Assembly (NCBI RefSeq): GCF_001531445.1
Contig: NZ_LQYA01000004.1
Location: 62,001-126,000 of the forward strand
From: Sporosarcina koreensis
GTDB taxonomy: Bacteria; Bacillota; Bacilli; Bacillales_A; Planococcaceae
Direction: 5' to 3'
DNA length: 64,000 bases
Under the pieces are notes generated by a model, which worked only from the letters and a program-made list of their open reading frames with translations, was not told the DNA's origin and searched no databases. The translations under genes and the position numbers were made by a program. Below are positions 19,001-26,974 of the stretch, piece after piece; the stretch's first letter is position 1, and each line of letters opens with the position of its first letter.

Positions 19001-19119
19001 ACTGATGGCATGATTTCCTTATCCAGTTTGACTACCGCAAAACTCCCCAAAGCTACTATCAATACGGTCAACAAACCGACCAATACCTTCTTTCGAACTA
19101 TAAACTCCAATGCCCTCAC
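16063..19119 (-). CDS. RND-family efflux permease (SwrC/AcrB-like)
   Basis: About 1018 residues of the HAE/AcrB fold: TM1 at the N-terminus, a large extracytoplasmic loop, TM2-6, a second loop and TM8-12. GLGLGIGMMVDSSIVILEAIYR is the TM4 segment carrying the proton-relay aspartate, and GIVLNNAILLIDRTNQLRREG is the TM10-11 counterpart. The closest known relative type in Bacillales is SwrC (YerP), which exports surfactin. I prefer the GTG at 19119, since AAAGGGG lies seven bases before it; the ATG at 19143 has no ribosome site. There is no adjacent membrane-fusion protein, as usual for SwrC-like pumps. Divergent from an AraC regulator. Confidence 0.87.
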   Translation of the reverse strand: MRALEFIVRKKVLVGLLTVLIVALGSFAVVKLDKEIMPSVGMDGAYVMIDAGDMAAIDVERFITSPLEQKLEGIEGVEEIHSTTAMGSSSIGITIARGQSDKVMKEVETAVNETKAERPEIREAMASQYGVRQGYEFFLDLSGDDLQAMTAFAKDVLEPRLESLKEVQDVQLSGVSEQEVSIAFKRDEMKKYGLDISQVAGFIAQANSEATIGELQDGGNASLLRWNSKLADIDGVKRIEIPTAEGFIQLKDIADVTLVPLENSSFVWKNGAKELVFIQVGRAANITQIDMAKAVRAEIQKIRDEGLVKGFTLNEMVAQADIVQESIDGVVVNILIGSIVAIAILLLFLRNVRATVIIAVSIPTSVLLTFLTVYVLGYSLNMLTLIGLGLGIGMMVDSSIVILEAIYRQRELGLSKFEAVLAGTKEVAGAVFASMLTTIVVFLPIGFIGGGLGEFMIILAIVVAITLISSVLVAFTLIPALSENFLRYRGIRHARKENLFGKGYNAVVSWIVGKKRRCVLVMAVFFGLFAGSLFLVNKIPMTVMPDVFNRYSEIVVALETGVEPAEKERLAQLMNDKMTGIEDVESSYVLDSSGNELFVIVNMTKGDAVLHEQKEVNEQILRSLREFQDTELIRTVQLAMSEISGAPVQVMIKGEDFGQMQAIAKDFMGQLGQVEGIVGLTNSMERTSEEKRIVLNEKAIADAGLSQIQVKQFIEQAFLEMPVGQMMHEGENVPLMVSWESKTDTREALFDLEILTMEGDKKLSAFLSLEAVFTPNAITHISGERFITVSADIEGRDLGAINRDVQKVISEFNAPADYAIDVAGDIEQQQQLMMEMLLVLGIALFLVYFVMAVQFNHLGQPLIVMSVIPMAIIGVIIGLFVTQMELNLLSGMGIIMLIGIVLNNAILLIDRTNQLRREGMSVQEALVEAGRNRVRPIFMTTLTTVGGMLPLALASGASGNYQAPLATVLISGLLFATFITLLLIPSVYRLFTKTERVAEAVTSKRKKRVATRLAEPVK

Positions 19120-19277
19120 AACCATTCCCCTTTCCAGCTTCATTGTCCATTAGCTTAGCAAGTTTTTCCACATCCTATAACAAGCCCCAGTCCGATTCCC
19201 TCTCAGACTTTTGATGTAGATAACTTCGGGAAGTGGTATACTTTTGATTAATCAGAAAGTACCGTCAGGGTGAGATT

Positions 19278-20138
19278 ATGAATGTAAAAGAGTCCTCCAA
19301 TTTTATATTGCATGCAAAAAGCAACGAGTTCTATTGGGAAGGCAACGGACAGCTTTCCATTAAGACATTCTCGAATGGCAGAGCCCTTTACAAAACGAAT
19401 AGAGGTTTCTTTGCGGTCGAGGAAAATCGATATCTTCTTCTGAATGAAGGGCCGTACACAATCGGGATTGAAGAGAAACAGGATGTCGAATCGTTTTGCA
19501 TGTTTTTCGGCGATGGATTTGCTGAAGACGTCTATCGGACAATGGACGCCTCGACAAATGAACTTCTGACCGATCCTTATAAAAAGGCGAGTCCCCTCTA
19601 CTTTTTCGAAAGAACGTATACAACTAGCCCTCTCTTAGACGGGCAGATCAATACGTTGAAAAGACACCATAAACAATTGGATGCGTGTTGGCATGAAGAG
19701 CAATTCCATCAAATTATGCAAACTCTGATTGTCGAGCAATCAACGACTCTACGGGAAATTGAATCGCTTCAAGCATTGCGCAAATCCACACGTGACGAAT
19801 TATTCCATCGGGTGACAACCGCCCACGAATATATCCGCGCATTTTTTGCAGAGCCCCTAAAGCTAGCTGATATTGCAAGAATCGCCTGTTTGTCGCCAAA
19901 TCATTTATTGCGTTCCTATGCGCAAGTTTATGGGAAAACGCCACACCAACATATTTCGGAGCTGCGGATTCAAAAAGCGAAAAAACTGTTGGCAAACTTC
20001 GAACTCAATATGACCGATATCGCATTTGAAATCGGATTTTCAAACCCTGTTTCATTCAGCAAAATGTTCAAGCAGCACATAGGCATGTCTCCTCTCCATT
20101 ATCGTAAAAAGGTGATTTTGGATAAGAAATCGGATTAA
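19278..20138 (+). CDS. AraC-family transcriptional regulator
   Basis: 286 residues. The first 120 or so form a cupin-like sensing domain, and the C-terminal 100 a double helix-turn-helix of the AraC type: LKLADIARIACLSPNHLLRSYAQ is the first HTH and MTDIAFEIGFSNPVSFSKMFKQHIGMSPLHYR the second, with the usual family ending. The ATG has AGGGTGAG upstream. A VOC gene follows 45 bp downstream and is probably co-transcribed; the divergent RND pump gene is a possible target (inference). Confidence 0.85.
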   Translation: MNVKESSNFILHAKSNEFYWEGNGQLSIKTFSNGRALYKTNRGFFAVEENRYLLLNEGPYTIGIEEKQDVESFCMFFGDGFAEDVYRTMDASTNELLTDPYKKASPLYFFERTYTTSPLLDGQINTLKRHHKQLDACWHEEQFHQIMQTLIVEQSTTLREIESLQALRKSTRDELFHRVTTAHEYIRAFFAEPLKLADIARIACLSPNHLLRSYAQVYGKTPHQHISELRIQKAKKLLANFELNMTDIAFEIGFSNPVSFSKMFKQHIGMSPLHYRKKVILDKKSD

Positions 20139-20183
20139 TAGTTATGTATGATAAAAGAAACAGAGAAAAGGGAGAGATTTCAC

Positions 20184-20558
20184 ATGGGGTCAATTACGAA
20201 AATCGGGCAAATCGCTTTACCTGCAACAGACATCATGCGAGCAACTGCTTTTTACAAAGATCGTTTAGGTTTGCAGCTTTTATTCACAACGGAAACGATG
20301 GCGTTTTTCGATTGCGACGGCGTACGACTTTTCATAAGCCTTCCTGAAAAAGAGGAGTTCGGCCATTCAAGTTCCGTCCTTTATTTCCACGTGGAAGATA
20401 TTCGACTGGCCTATGAGGAATACAAGAAAAAAGGAATTGTTTTCATCGATGAACCGCATATGGTCGCGAAGATGGGGCAAACGGAAACGTGGATGGCGTT
20501 TTTCAAGGATACAGAAGATAATATGCATGCGTTGATGAGTGAAGTTGTGGTGGGATAA
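20184..20558 (+). CDS. VOC family protein
   Basis: 124 residues. ITKIGQIALPATDIMRATAFYKDRLGL is the classic first beta-strand and helix of a glyoxalase-type domain, and the end MAFFKDTEDNMHALMSE is the final strand with the metal-side glutamate. I start at the ATG at 20184, which has GGGAGAG seven bases before it; twelve extra upstream codons lack a ribosome site. The neighbouring AraC regulator suggests an inducible detoxification or catabolic role, substrate unknown. Confidence 0.8.
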   Translation: MGSITKIGQIALPATDIMRATAFYKDRLGLQLLFTTETMAFFDCDGVRLFISLPEKEEFGHSSSVLYFHVEDIRLAYEEYKKKGIVFIDEPHMVAKMGQTETWMAFFKDTEDNMHALMSEVVVG

Positions 20559-20559
20559 A

Positions 20560-20596
20560 AAAAGCTTTGGATTCCGTAATGGCATCCAAAGCTTTT
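20560..20596. terminator. Bidirectional terminator after the VOC gene
   Basis: AAAAGCTTTGGAT pairs perfectly with ATCCAAAGCTTTT. A-tract and T-tract on the two sides allow use by the convergent MFS fragment as well. Confidence 0.85.
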
Positions 20597-20600
20597 CTAT

Positions 20601-20915
20601 TTATGCATTATCCAATATTTTTCGCTTACGGAACAAGTACACGAACGCCGCTAGCGATAGCAGAATGACAATCGTCAACACTTCATACATGCCCCCATAG
20701 CCGAGGCTCGGAATGACAACACCTAAAAAATATGGCCCAAATCCTATGCCGGAATCCAGGAAGATGTAGAAGGTAGAGGTGTCAATGCCGAGCCGTTCAA
20801 CAGAAATCCCTTTCAATGCAATCGCTTGGGCACATGATTGGAAATTCCCGTAGCCAAGTCCGAAAATGGCACCTGCCGCAAGGAGCATGATGCCACTTGC
20901 TAACTTGAGCGAAGT
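20601..20915 (-). pseudogene. C-terminal fragment of an MFS transporter
   Basis: About 95-105 codons encode only the last three membrane helices of an MFS permease: LAAGAIFGLGYGNFQSCAQA, a hydrophobic pair around GIGFGPYFLGVVIPSLGYGGMY, then VLTIVILLSLAAFVYLFRKRK and a stop. The motif GLGYGNFQS is typical of TM10 of drug-export MFS proteins. Nothing upstream supplies the first nine helices; the reading frame emerges directly after the terminator of the neighbouring ABC gene. I read it as the remnant of a deleted transporter gene. Confidence 0.7.
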
Positions 20916-20937
20916 AATAGACAGTCGACAACAAATG

Positions 20938-20974
20938 AAATACTCCTTCTGTCGCGTTGAACAAGAAGGAGTAC
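20938..20974 (-). terminator. Terminator of the ABC-2 exporter operon
   Basis: TACTCCTTCT pairs with AGAAGGAGTA; a broken T-tract (TTTCATTTGTT) follows on the minus strand. Confidence 0.7.
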
Positions 20975-20983
20975 TCTTTATTT

Positions 20984-22621
20984 CTATCGAACAGGCACGT
21001 CATTTTTCATCGGAAACACCTTGCGCCATCCGATGAATATCGCAATCAGCAACAAAGCAATATATACGTAAATCCCGCCCGTTATGGCAAGCGCTATTAG
21101 ATGACCGACAACAAAAATCCCCGCCAGCAACGTAACCAAAAACAGTTTTGCAGAGCCTTCTGATTGGGCAAACTCAAAGGATTGCGTAAACGGAAAGGTA
21201 CTTGAATTAAGCCATTTATACGTAAGCAATGTCTGAAGGATCGCTCCCAACAATACAGCGAACAGATCGGGCACAATACGCCACGAAAAAATTGCGATGA
21301 ATGCGATCGACAGTAAGACGAAAACTGGCATGTATAGCTTCACTAAAAACGCCTTTAGCGTCCCACTGTATGCTGCAGCAGGCTTCTGGATCGGTGCTGC
21401 CATGAACAGCCAATTCCCTTTATAATTCACGGAAAATTGCATAGTGTGAATAATCGTCGGGATCATCATATTGCCGAAATAGATGAGCAAAAACATTTTT
21501 CCTGTGGAGATATCCGCCAGCGTCCTCGTTTGCAGTTCCATAAAGATGAAAATGAACGGAAAGACGAGTGAAAAGCCGAGTGAAGGATAAACTTTCAGCT
21601 TGAATTCCCGTTCCTGCTGCATCATTAAAGCGCCAAAACGGAAAAACGTCTTCTCTTCCCTGTTTCGGCAGCAAAGCTTCGCCCAAACATCTACCCACCA
21701 GCTCGATTTCTTCTTCCTATTTTTCGACTCGCTCATCAACTTATCCATATTGCGTTCGAATGAAGGCATGAGCCGTACGTAGATATACATGGAGATGATC
21801 GGGACGAGCAAGGCAAGTACTGATAACAGAATCAGCACATTTGAATAGTCTTGATTCAACAACAGCTCAAACGCTGCACCAAACCACATCGGCGGTAAAA
21901 ACAGATGCCACCAGCTGAATGTATATGTCAAATCCAAGTCGACAAAATCGAAGGCGCGTATAACAATCTGATAGCCGACGATGACGCCGATAGACAGCAA
22001 AATCTGCACATAGTTAATAATATCCTTTAGCTTTTCGCCGTCAAAGAATCGCAGAACGACAAAATAGACGAGCGACGTCATCACAACGATAAAGAGCATC
22101 GTGAACAGCAAAGCAGCAAGGAAAATGAGTGTAAATACAATTCCTTTTGAAAACAGCCCGACAACAAGCGGGATGGCAATGAAAGCCCCTGTTATGAAGA
22201 ACATATAGATCAATATATGAATGATTTTTGCGGTATTGATCGTCTTGCTGCTCACCGGTTTCGTCTGCAAAATCGTCTTATCTCTCACATCCAATAAGAC
22301 TGACGAGAAGTCGGACACCATCGTCGTTGCCAAAATGAACATGATGATGCCGAAGACGATACTCATTTGAAAAATATAATGACCGTCCCCGAACAGAAGG
22401 AACGGGATCACCATGAGTCCATATAATCCATAGATCCATAAAGACTTCAGGAACTGATTGCCGTCCTTTTTCTTTTGCCCATTGAAAATGGTCGGCGTTC
22501 GTCTGCCATCCATCGTCAATTTCATGCGCAAAATGGTTTCCATTGCGCCATAATCAATTCCTGCTTTAATGAAAATCCGTTTAAATCTAGAAAGGATCGC
22601 CAGCGTCCGGAATTCATGCAT
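20984..22621 (-). CDS. ABC transporter permease, YthQ-like
   Basis: About 545 residues with some 12 hydrophobic segments in two halves, separated by a basic linker (SESKNRKKKSSWW). Length and partner match the Bacillales YthP/YthQ exporter, related to EcsAB. I start at the ATG at 22621, which overlaps the ATPase stop as ATGCATGA; the upstream ATG at 22633 abuts its potential ribosome site. Translationally coupled to the ATPase. The substrate is unknown. Confidence 0.75.
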   Translation of the reverse strand: MHEFRTLAILSRFKRIFIKAGIDYGAMETILRMKLTMDGRRTPTIFNGQKKKDGNQFLKSLWIYGLYGLMVIPFLLFGDGHYIFQMSIVFGIIMFILATTMVSDFSSVLLDVRDKTILQTKPVSSKTINTAKIIHILIYMFFITGAFIAIPLVVGLFSKGIVFTLIFLAALLFTMLFIVVMTSLVYFVVLRFFDGEKLKDIINYVQILLSIGVIVGYQIVIRAFDFVDLDLTYTFSWWHLFLPPMWFGAAFELLLNQDYSNVLILLSVLALLVPIISMYIYVRLMPSFERNMDKLMSESKNRKKKSSWWVDVWAKLCCRNREEKTFFRFGALMMQQEREFKLKVYPSLGFSLVFPFIFIFMELQTRTLADISTGKMFLLIYFGNMMIPTIIHTMQFSVNYKGNWLFMAAPIQKPAAAYSGTLKAFLVKLYMPVFVLLSIAFIAIFSWRIVPDLFAVLLGAILQTLLTYKWLNSSTFPFTQSFEFAQSEGSAKLFLVTLLAGIFVVGHLIALAITGGIYVYIALLLIAIFIGWRKVFPMKNDVPVR

Positions 22622-23411
22622 CGGCAGTTCCATCCTCTACAATCGAGATGAATCGCTCCGCCCGACTCGCGTGATCCGTGAATCCTGTCAGCTGGTTGAA
22701 GATGTCGGAAAGAGACCCCTCTTCACTCATTTCCTGCAATTCCTCAAAGCTGCCATCCGCGACAACTGTCCCTTTGACGAGGAGCACGATCCGATTGCTG
22801 ATCTTCTCGACGACATCCATTATATGTGATGAATAAAAGATCGTTTTTCCTTGCGCCGCCAGTTGCGCGAGCATTTCACGGATGACCATCATGCTGTTCG
22901 CATCCAATCCGCTTAACGGTTCATCGAAAAACAACAGATCAGGATTATGCAGTAAGCTCGAAATAATAAGCACCTTTTGCCGCATCCCTTTGGAGAAGGA
23001 AGAAAGCCGCGAGTGCATGACGTCGCCCAGTTCAAATTCAACCATCAGTTTCTGCGCTTTTTCTTCCACAAACGCACGGTCAAGTCCGTACAACTCCCCT
23101 GTGAATGCCAAGTATTCCAATGCCGTCAAGTTATCGTACAACTCCGCTTGCTCCGGCACATAGCCAATTCTCTTTTTATAAGATGGATCTCCTGAAGCAA
23201 TATCCTCGCCAAAGATGACGACTTGCCCCTCATAATCTTGAATCATGCCGAGCATGATCTTCACAGTCGTACTTTTCCCAGCACCATTCGGACCGATATA
23301 TCCGATGATCTGCCCCCGTTCCACTTCCAAATTCACGCCATTTAATACAGCATGCCCGCCGTATGATTTTGTCAGATTCCGAATTGAAAGCACTTTTTCA
23401 GACACTTCCAT
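22614..23411 (-). CDS. ABC transporter ATP-binding protein, YthP-like
   Basis: 265 residues. Walker A is GPNGAGKST, the signature motif is LSSFSKGMRQK (SSFSKGMRQ instead of LSGGQ, as usual in ABC-2 exporters), and Walker B is LLFFDEPLSGLD, followed by the H-loop SSHIMDVVEK. These are the features of drug/bacteriocin/Ecs-type exporter ATPases. GGGGGTG precedes the ATG. First gene of a two-gene operon with the permease. Confidence 0.87.
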   Translation of the reverse strand: MEVSEKVLSIRNLTKSYGGHAVLNGVNLEVERGQIIGYIGPNGAGKSTTVKIMLGMIQDYEGQVVIFGEDIASGDPSYKKRIGYVPEQAELYDNLTALEYLAFTGELYGLDRAFVEEKAQKLMVEFELGDVMHSRLSSFSKGMRQKVLIISSLLHNPDLLFFDEPLSGLDANSMMVIREMLAQLAAQGKTIFYSSHIMDVVEKISNRIVLLVKGTVVADGSFEELQEMSEEGSLSDIFNQLTGFTDHASRAERFISIVEDGTADA

Positions 23412-23697
23412 TCCAACACCCCCTCTATCTATTCTTCGAGTCTACCATTTATTATCCAACAAATGTACAAAATCACGAATACTCAAAAAGCCTTTTGTCT
23501 TCCATAAGTGGACTCTGCTCCATGTGTAATAAAAACCATTTTCATAGATTCATCATTTACTGAGCTTCCAGTCCTCACTTGGAGGGATTTCTAGATAAAA
23601 GGCGAGGAAATTCTCACCAATCTCTCATTTATTTCACAGAGTCCTTTAAAAAAGCGAGGGTAAAATTAAGTCATGCCAAAAAAAGGAGAGAAAAAAC

Positions 23698-24351
23698 ATG
23701 AAAAAAATTTTCACAACTACATTGAGTGCAGTACTACTAACTACAGGCAGTTTCGGAGCAGCAAACGTTCTTCACACAGATAAGGTGGAGGCCGCTGCAA
23801 CAAAATATGAATCTTCCTACTCGAACCATGAAGCAAGATACCAATTGAGCATCACAGCAGATGCACTGAAGAAACTTCCTGAATACGCAACAATAGCTTC
23901 CAAGATCGACGTGAACGGACTAACCGCAAAAGTGACGGAAGACAATAACTACAAACGCGTCATCCTATTCAGCGACGCACGTGGACAAGGCAAATGCAAA
24001 TCCATCTTCTTGAAAAACACAAACAACTTGAAAGTCATCGACTTCCGCGGAGGCGAAATCTTTTTTGGCACTGTACAGCCGTCTGAAATTGCACCGGAAG
24101 CAACGAAGCCTGAGAGCAAGCCGGATGCAGACCAAAACAGCACGCTTGCTGAACATTCTAAGCTTTCTTCTATTGTTAATGTGGACAACTTAAACTTGCA
24201 AGTCATCGAAGACAATGCAAGCAAACGCGTTATTACTTTGAAGGATCAAAACGGACGCACGCAGTATAAATCAATCTTCATAAAACGCACCAATATGTTG
24301 AAAGTTATCGACACAAGAAACGGCCAAATCTTCTACGGGTCTATCAACTAA
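23698..24351 (+). CDS. Secreted protein with two internal repeats, unknown function
   Basis: 217 residues. A Sec signal peptide (MKKIFTTTLSAVLLTTGSFG, cleavage likely near KVEAAA) is followed by two copies of a domain of about 60 residues. Each copy has the form D-V-N/D-x-L-x-x-(K/Q)-V-x-E-D-N, then K-R-V-I, then K-S-I-F-(L/I)-K, then LKVID-R-G-x-I-F-(F/Y)-G. An acidic proline-rich linker (PEATKPESKPDADQN) joins them. I do not recognise the family. No sortase or lipobox motif is visible, so it is probably released or wall-associated. A GGAGAG ribosome site precedes the ATG. The gap 23412-23697 shows nothing else I can support. Confidence 0.7.
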   Translation: MKKIFTTTLSAVLLTTGSFGAANVLHTDKVEAAATKYESSYSNHEARYQLSITADALKKLPEYATIASKIDVNGLTAKVTEDNNYKRVILFSDARGQGKCKSIFLKNTNNLKVIDFRGGEIFFGTVQPSEIAPEATKPESKPDADQNSTLAEHSKLSSIVNVDNLNLQVIEDNASKRVITLKDQNGRTQYKSIFIKRTNMLKVIDTRNGQIFYGSIN

Positions 24352-24372
24352 CAAGCAATTTCTACAAGAAAA

Positions 24373-24398
24373 CACCCAGAGACGAAAATCTCTGGGTG
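24373..24398 (-). terminator. Strong hairpin with T-tract on the minus strand
   Basis: CACCCAGAGA pairs perfectly with TCTCTGGGTG. The T-rich tail (TTTTCTT) is on the minus strand, so it best serves the decayed minus-strand frame at 24428-24625, though the hairpin may also slow plus-strand transcripts. Confidence 0.6.
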
Positions 24399-24427
24399 CA
24401 CTTGTACGTGGTGGTCTTCATTTATTT

Positions 24428-24625
24428 TCATTCACGAGGCACCTGAATCGACCTAAGCGTAAACGTTTCTAATGCTTTTTTAGGGTCATCAAATACAAAA
24501 GCTCCGGAGTAATGATGATAGAAGTAACTTCGGAATCGAAAACCGATGTCATAGTTTTTCAATTTATCGTCTAGTAGTCGATTTGTATTTCTATTTACAA
24601 AAAAGAAGAAATCAAGGAGAAACCT
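24428..24625 (-). pseudogene. Possible C-terminal gene remnant
   Basis: A minus-strand frame open for over 60 codons ends in a stop at 24428 and translates to protein-like sequence (LKNYDIGFRFRSYFYHHYSG, then AFVFDDPKKALETFTL). There is no ATG or GTG start with a ribosome site, and the upstream end breaks down into low-complexity F residues. With a terminator just downstream, it looks like the tail of a lost gene. Family not recognised. Confidence 0.35.
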
Positions 24626-24640
24626 CAGAGACTTTACTGT

Positions 24641-25195
24641 TCATTCAAAAGATCGGTCATCCCTTAAAAGTGAATACATGTACAAATCGTCAAATTCACC
24701 ATTGACCTTTTCGTATTTCCGCAATAAACCTTCTTGCATGAACCCTTGTTTTTCAAATAGCTTTTGCGAGGCGGTATTATCAGGTTCAATCAATGCCTGA
24801 ATCCGCATGAGCGCCATCTTTTTAAAGCCATAGTGAACGACAGCCGCTAAAGCTTCCGTCATGATGCCGCTTCTCCAATATTCCTTTGCAAGCTCCGCAC
24901 CTACTTCCGATCTAGCGTGACGTTCCTCGTACTGAAGAAAACCGCAGCTTCCAATCACTTTGGACGTGCCTTTTAACGTTATTCCCCAACGGATACCTGT
25001 CCCTTCGTCAAAAATACGGCGATACCAGCCGATCTCCTCTTCTGCTTCCCTTACATCCGTCATCGGGGATATTCCGTAATACTCCATCACTTCTTCATCT
25101 GAAAGATAATGAAATACACTTGTTGCATCTTCCGGTTTCACTTCCCGCAATAACAACCGTTCCGTTTCCAATACCGGAAACTCTTTTTCTTCCAT
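24641..25195 (-). CDS. GNAT-family acetyltransferase (RimJ/RimL-like)
   Basis: 184 residues. LETERLLLREVKPEDATSVFHYLSDEEVMEYYG is the usual RimJ-type opening, IGSCGFLQYEERHARSEVGAELAKEYWRSGIMTEAL holds the acetyl-CoA-binding strand and loop (here WRSGIMTEA in place of Q/RxxGxG/A), and IEPDNTASQKLFEKQGFMQEG is the conserved C-terminal NxxSxxLxEKxGF motif. The ATG at 25195 follows GGGGGG by seven bases; the longer frame to 25306 lacks support. Targets of such enzymes range from ribosomal proteins to small molecules. Confidence 0.82.
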   Translation of the reverse strand: MEEKEFPVLETERLLLREVKPEDATSVFHYLSDEEVMEYYGISPMTDVREAEEEIGWYRRIFDEGTGIRWGITLKGTSKVIGSCGFLQYEERHARSEVGAELAKEYWRSGIMTEALAAVVHYGFKKMALMRIQALIEPDNTASQKLFEKQGFMQEGLLRKYEKVNGEFDDLYMYSLLRDDRSFE

Positions 25196-25282
25196 GTCGA
25201 TTCCCCCCATACGAGCGCTCTTCCCACGCACTTTTAATTGTATGCTACTCTTTCCATAAAGCAACTTGGAAGAGGTGAACGA

Positions 25283-25694
25283 ATGCCCATGAAAAACGAT
25301 GAGCAAGGGTCCAAAAAACAGGCTATGCTGATCTGTGGGAAGCAGAACTTGCTGCTGGATTCATTCTAACTTTTCAAATGGAGAACCCTTTTCACTAGAA
25401 AAGATTGCGGTCAGTGTGAATGAAAAAAGCGTCAATACAACATACCGGGTAAAGGAAAGTGGAACCATCGTCGTTTCACAAGTATTCGCGAGCCTTCAAC
25501 TTTCTCCAGAAGGAATTGTTGGCGATTACCCTATCGATTACGACGATCTGAATATGATCAAACAGGCAAACGCCGATGCGATTGTGGAAGTGGACAGTGA
25601 AAAGTCGGCAATTGCTAGGATTTATTTGAAACGATTAGTACGGCAAGTCTCCACAGGTATATGGACAGTTGTTGGATATGATTTGAAGAAATGA
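25283..25694 (+). pseudogene. Unknown protein gene with two apparent one-base deletions
   Basis: An ATG at 25283 with a GAGGTG ribosome site starts MPMKNDEQGSK and then loses frame at an A6 run (25313-25318). The next frame reads TGYADLWEAELAAGFILTF until a T4 run (25371-25374), where the third frame takes over as SNGEPFSLEKIAVSV and continues to a stop at 25694. Adding one A and one T in these runs would restore a single protein of 137 residues. The family is not recognised; there is no signal peptide. The breaks could be real mutations or homopolymer sequencing errors. The longest intact frame (from a GTG at 25335) starts inside the gene and is not a credible start. Confidence 0.65.
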
Positions 25695-25700
25695 AACACG

Positions 25701-25731
25701 AAACGGCAACGCATTGCGCGCTGCCGTTTTT
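25701..25731. terminator. Bidirectional terminator
   Basis: AAACGGCA pairs with TGCCGTTT around an inner CGC/GCG pair; T5 follows on the plus strand. It separates two convergent genes. Confidence 0.8.
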
Positions 25732-25735
25732 GATT

Positions 25736-26974
25736 TCAGTCAATAAATACGGTCTTCACCTTGGGATCCCACAGTATCGAATTACCAAATGAAGCACTTA
25801 CTAACTGTAGTGGGATCATCGTTTGCCCATTCACAATGATCGGTGCCGTTGAAAGCGTGATGTCCTTTCCATTCACTGTTGCTCTCTTCGAACCAATGGC
25901 CATTTTCACGGACGGTTTCGCTATTGTAATAACATCGTCTTTTTTCTGCAGCTTCACTCCCGGATTAATCGCCTCGAAGACTGCCCGCAGTGGAACGAGT
26001 ACTTCACCGTTTTGCAGGACTGGCGGTTGGTGAAGCGCAAACCATTTCCCATCAATCATCACTTGGTTCTCGCCCAAGTCGGGAATGAGTATTTCAAATG
26101 TAATTCCTTCACCGAAATACTCGGCTCGCATGTCTGAAATGGTCTGAAGTGAGTTCTCGCGTTGGTCAAGGATGCCATTCACAGTTTTCGATTTTTGTGA
26201 AAGGATTTTATCAGTCGTGGAATCAATTGTCCGGCTGATGTCCTTGTTTAACTTTGAAATTTCTGATTGAATATGTTTGCGCTCTTTTTGAAGCATTGCA
26301 TTCCATTGCTTCAGTGCTTCTTTTTGGGATAGTTTGCCTCGTTTATGCTGCTGTATAATTCCGCCCAAATAGCTGTCTCGGCTATTGTTTTTGAGTTTCG
26401 TCATCGGACCGCCCAAGTAATTTTCATTCACAGTGTTTTTATAGGCAGTCATCGGGCCCCCAAGGTAGTTTTCATTCACCGCGTTCTTGTAAGCTGTCAT
26501 CGGGCCGCCCAAATAGTTTTCATTGATAGCATTTTTATAGTGGGTCATGAGCCCTCCCAAATAATTTGGATTGATGCTTTGCGCGTATCTCTGCATCGGG
26601 CTTCCTAGCGATGTTGGGCTGATTTGGCTGTTATACTTTCGGAGCTTTTCAGCAAAATCTTTGTTCCCGCCATATTGAGATTCGAGGCGTGTCAAATCTT
26701 CACTCAAAAATTTCGTCAGTTTCGTCAAGTCTGCATCCGTCTGCTTATCAAACGCATCAAAAGACGCCTGCTCTTTGTCACGAAATACCTCATATGCCTT
26801 CCTCGTCTTCTCACGGTACGTCTCAAAAGTGTTTGTCGTTTTCTTTTCATAGGAGGCATATTCATTTTTCACTTGGTCAAAAATCTTCTTATTTGCCGCA
26901 GATGCATTGCCTGCCAAACCGAAAAGCAAAATAAAGGCTGCCGTGATACAGAATATCCGTTGAATGCCTTTCAT
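25736..26974 (-). CDS. Secreted surface protein with 16-residue repeats and a stalk domain
   Basis: 412 residues. A signal peptide with cleavage near GNASAA is followed by a charged, probably coiled-coil segment (30-115), six repeats of 16 residues (118-213, consensus NENYLGGPMTAYKN), a second helical segment (215-285), and a C-terminal copper-amine-oxidase N-terminal-like stalk domain (about 300-412: VMIDGKWFALHQPPVLQNGEVLVPLRAVFEA and ATVNGKDITLSTAPIIVNGQTMIPLQ). Stalk domains of this type are common on Bacillales cell-surface proteins. An AAGGAGTG ribosome site precedes the ATG. Function unknown; architecture suggests an extended extracellular protein. Confidence 0.8.
   Translation of the reverse strand: MKGIQRIFCITAAFILLFGLAGNASAANKKIFDQVKNEYASYEKKTTNTFETYREKTRKAYEVFRDKEQASFDAFDKQTDADLTKLTKFLSEDLTRLESQYGGNKDFAEKLRKYNSQISPTSLGSPMQRYAQSINPNYLGGLMTHYKNAINENYLGGPMTAYKNAVNENYLGGPMTAYKNTVNENYLGGPMTKLKNNSRDSYLGGIIQQHKRGKLSQKEALKQWNAMLQKERKHIQSEISKLNKDISRTIDSTTDKILSQKSKTVNGILDQRENSLQTISDMRAEYFGEGITFEILIPDLGENQVMIDGKWFALHQPPVLQNGEVLVPLRAVFEAINPGVKLQKKDDVITIAKPSVKMAIGSKRATVNGKDITLSTAPIIVNGQTMIPLQLVSASFGNSILWDPKVKTVFID
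26336..26623 (-). repeat. 48-bp coding repeats, six copies
   Basis: These encode the 16-residue units of the surface protein. The four central units (YLGG at residues 138, 154, 170 and 186) are close to identical; the first and last are degenerate, the usual pattern for expansion from the middle. Confidence 0.9.
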
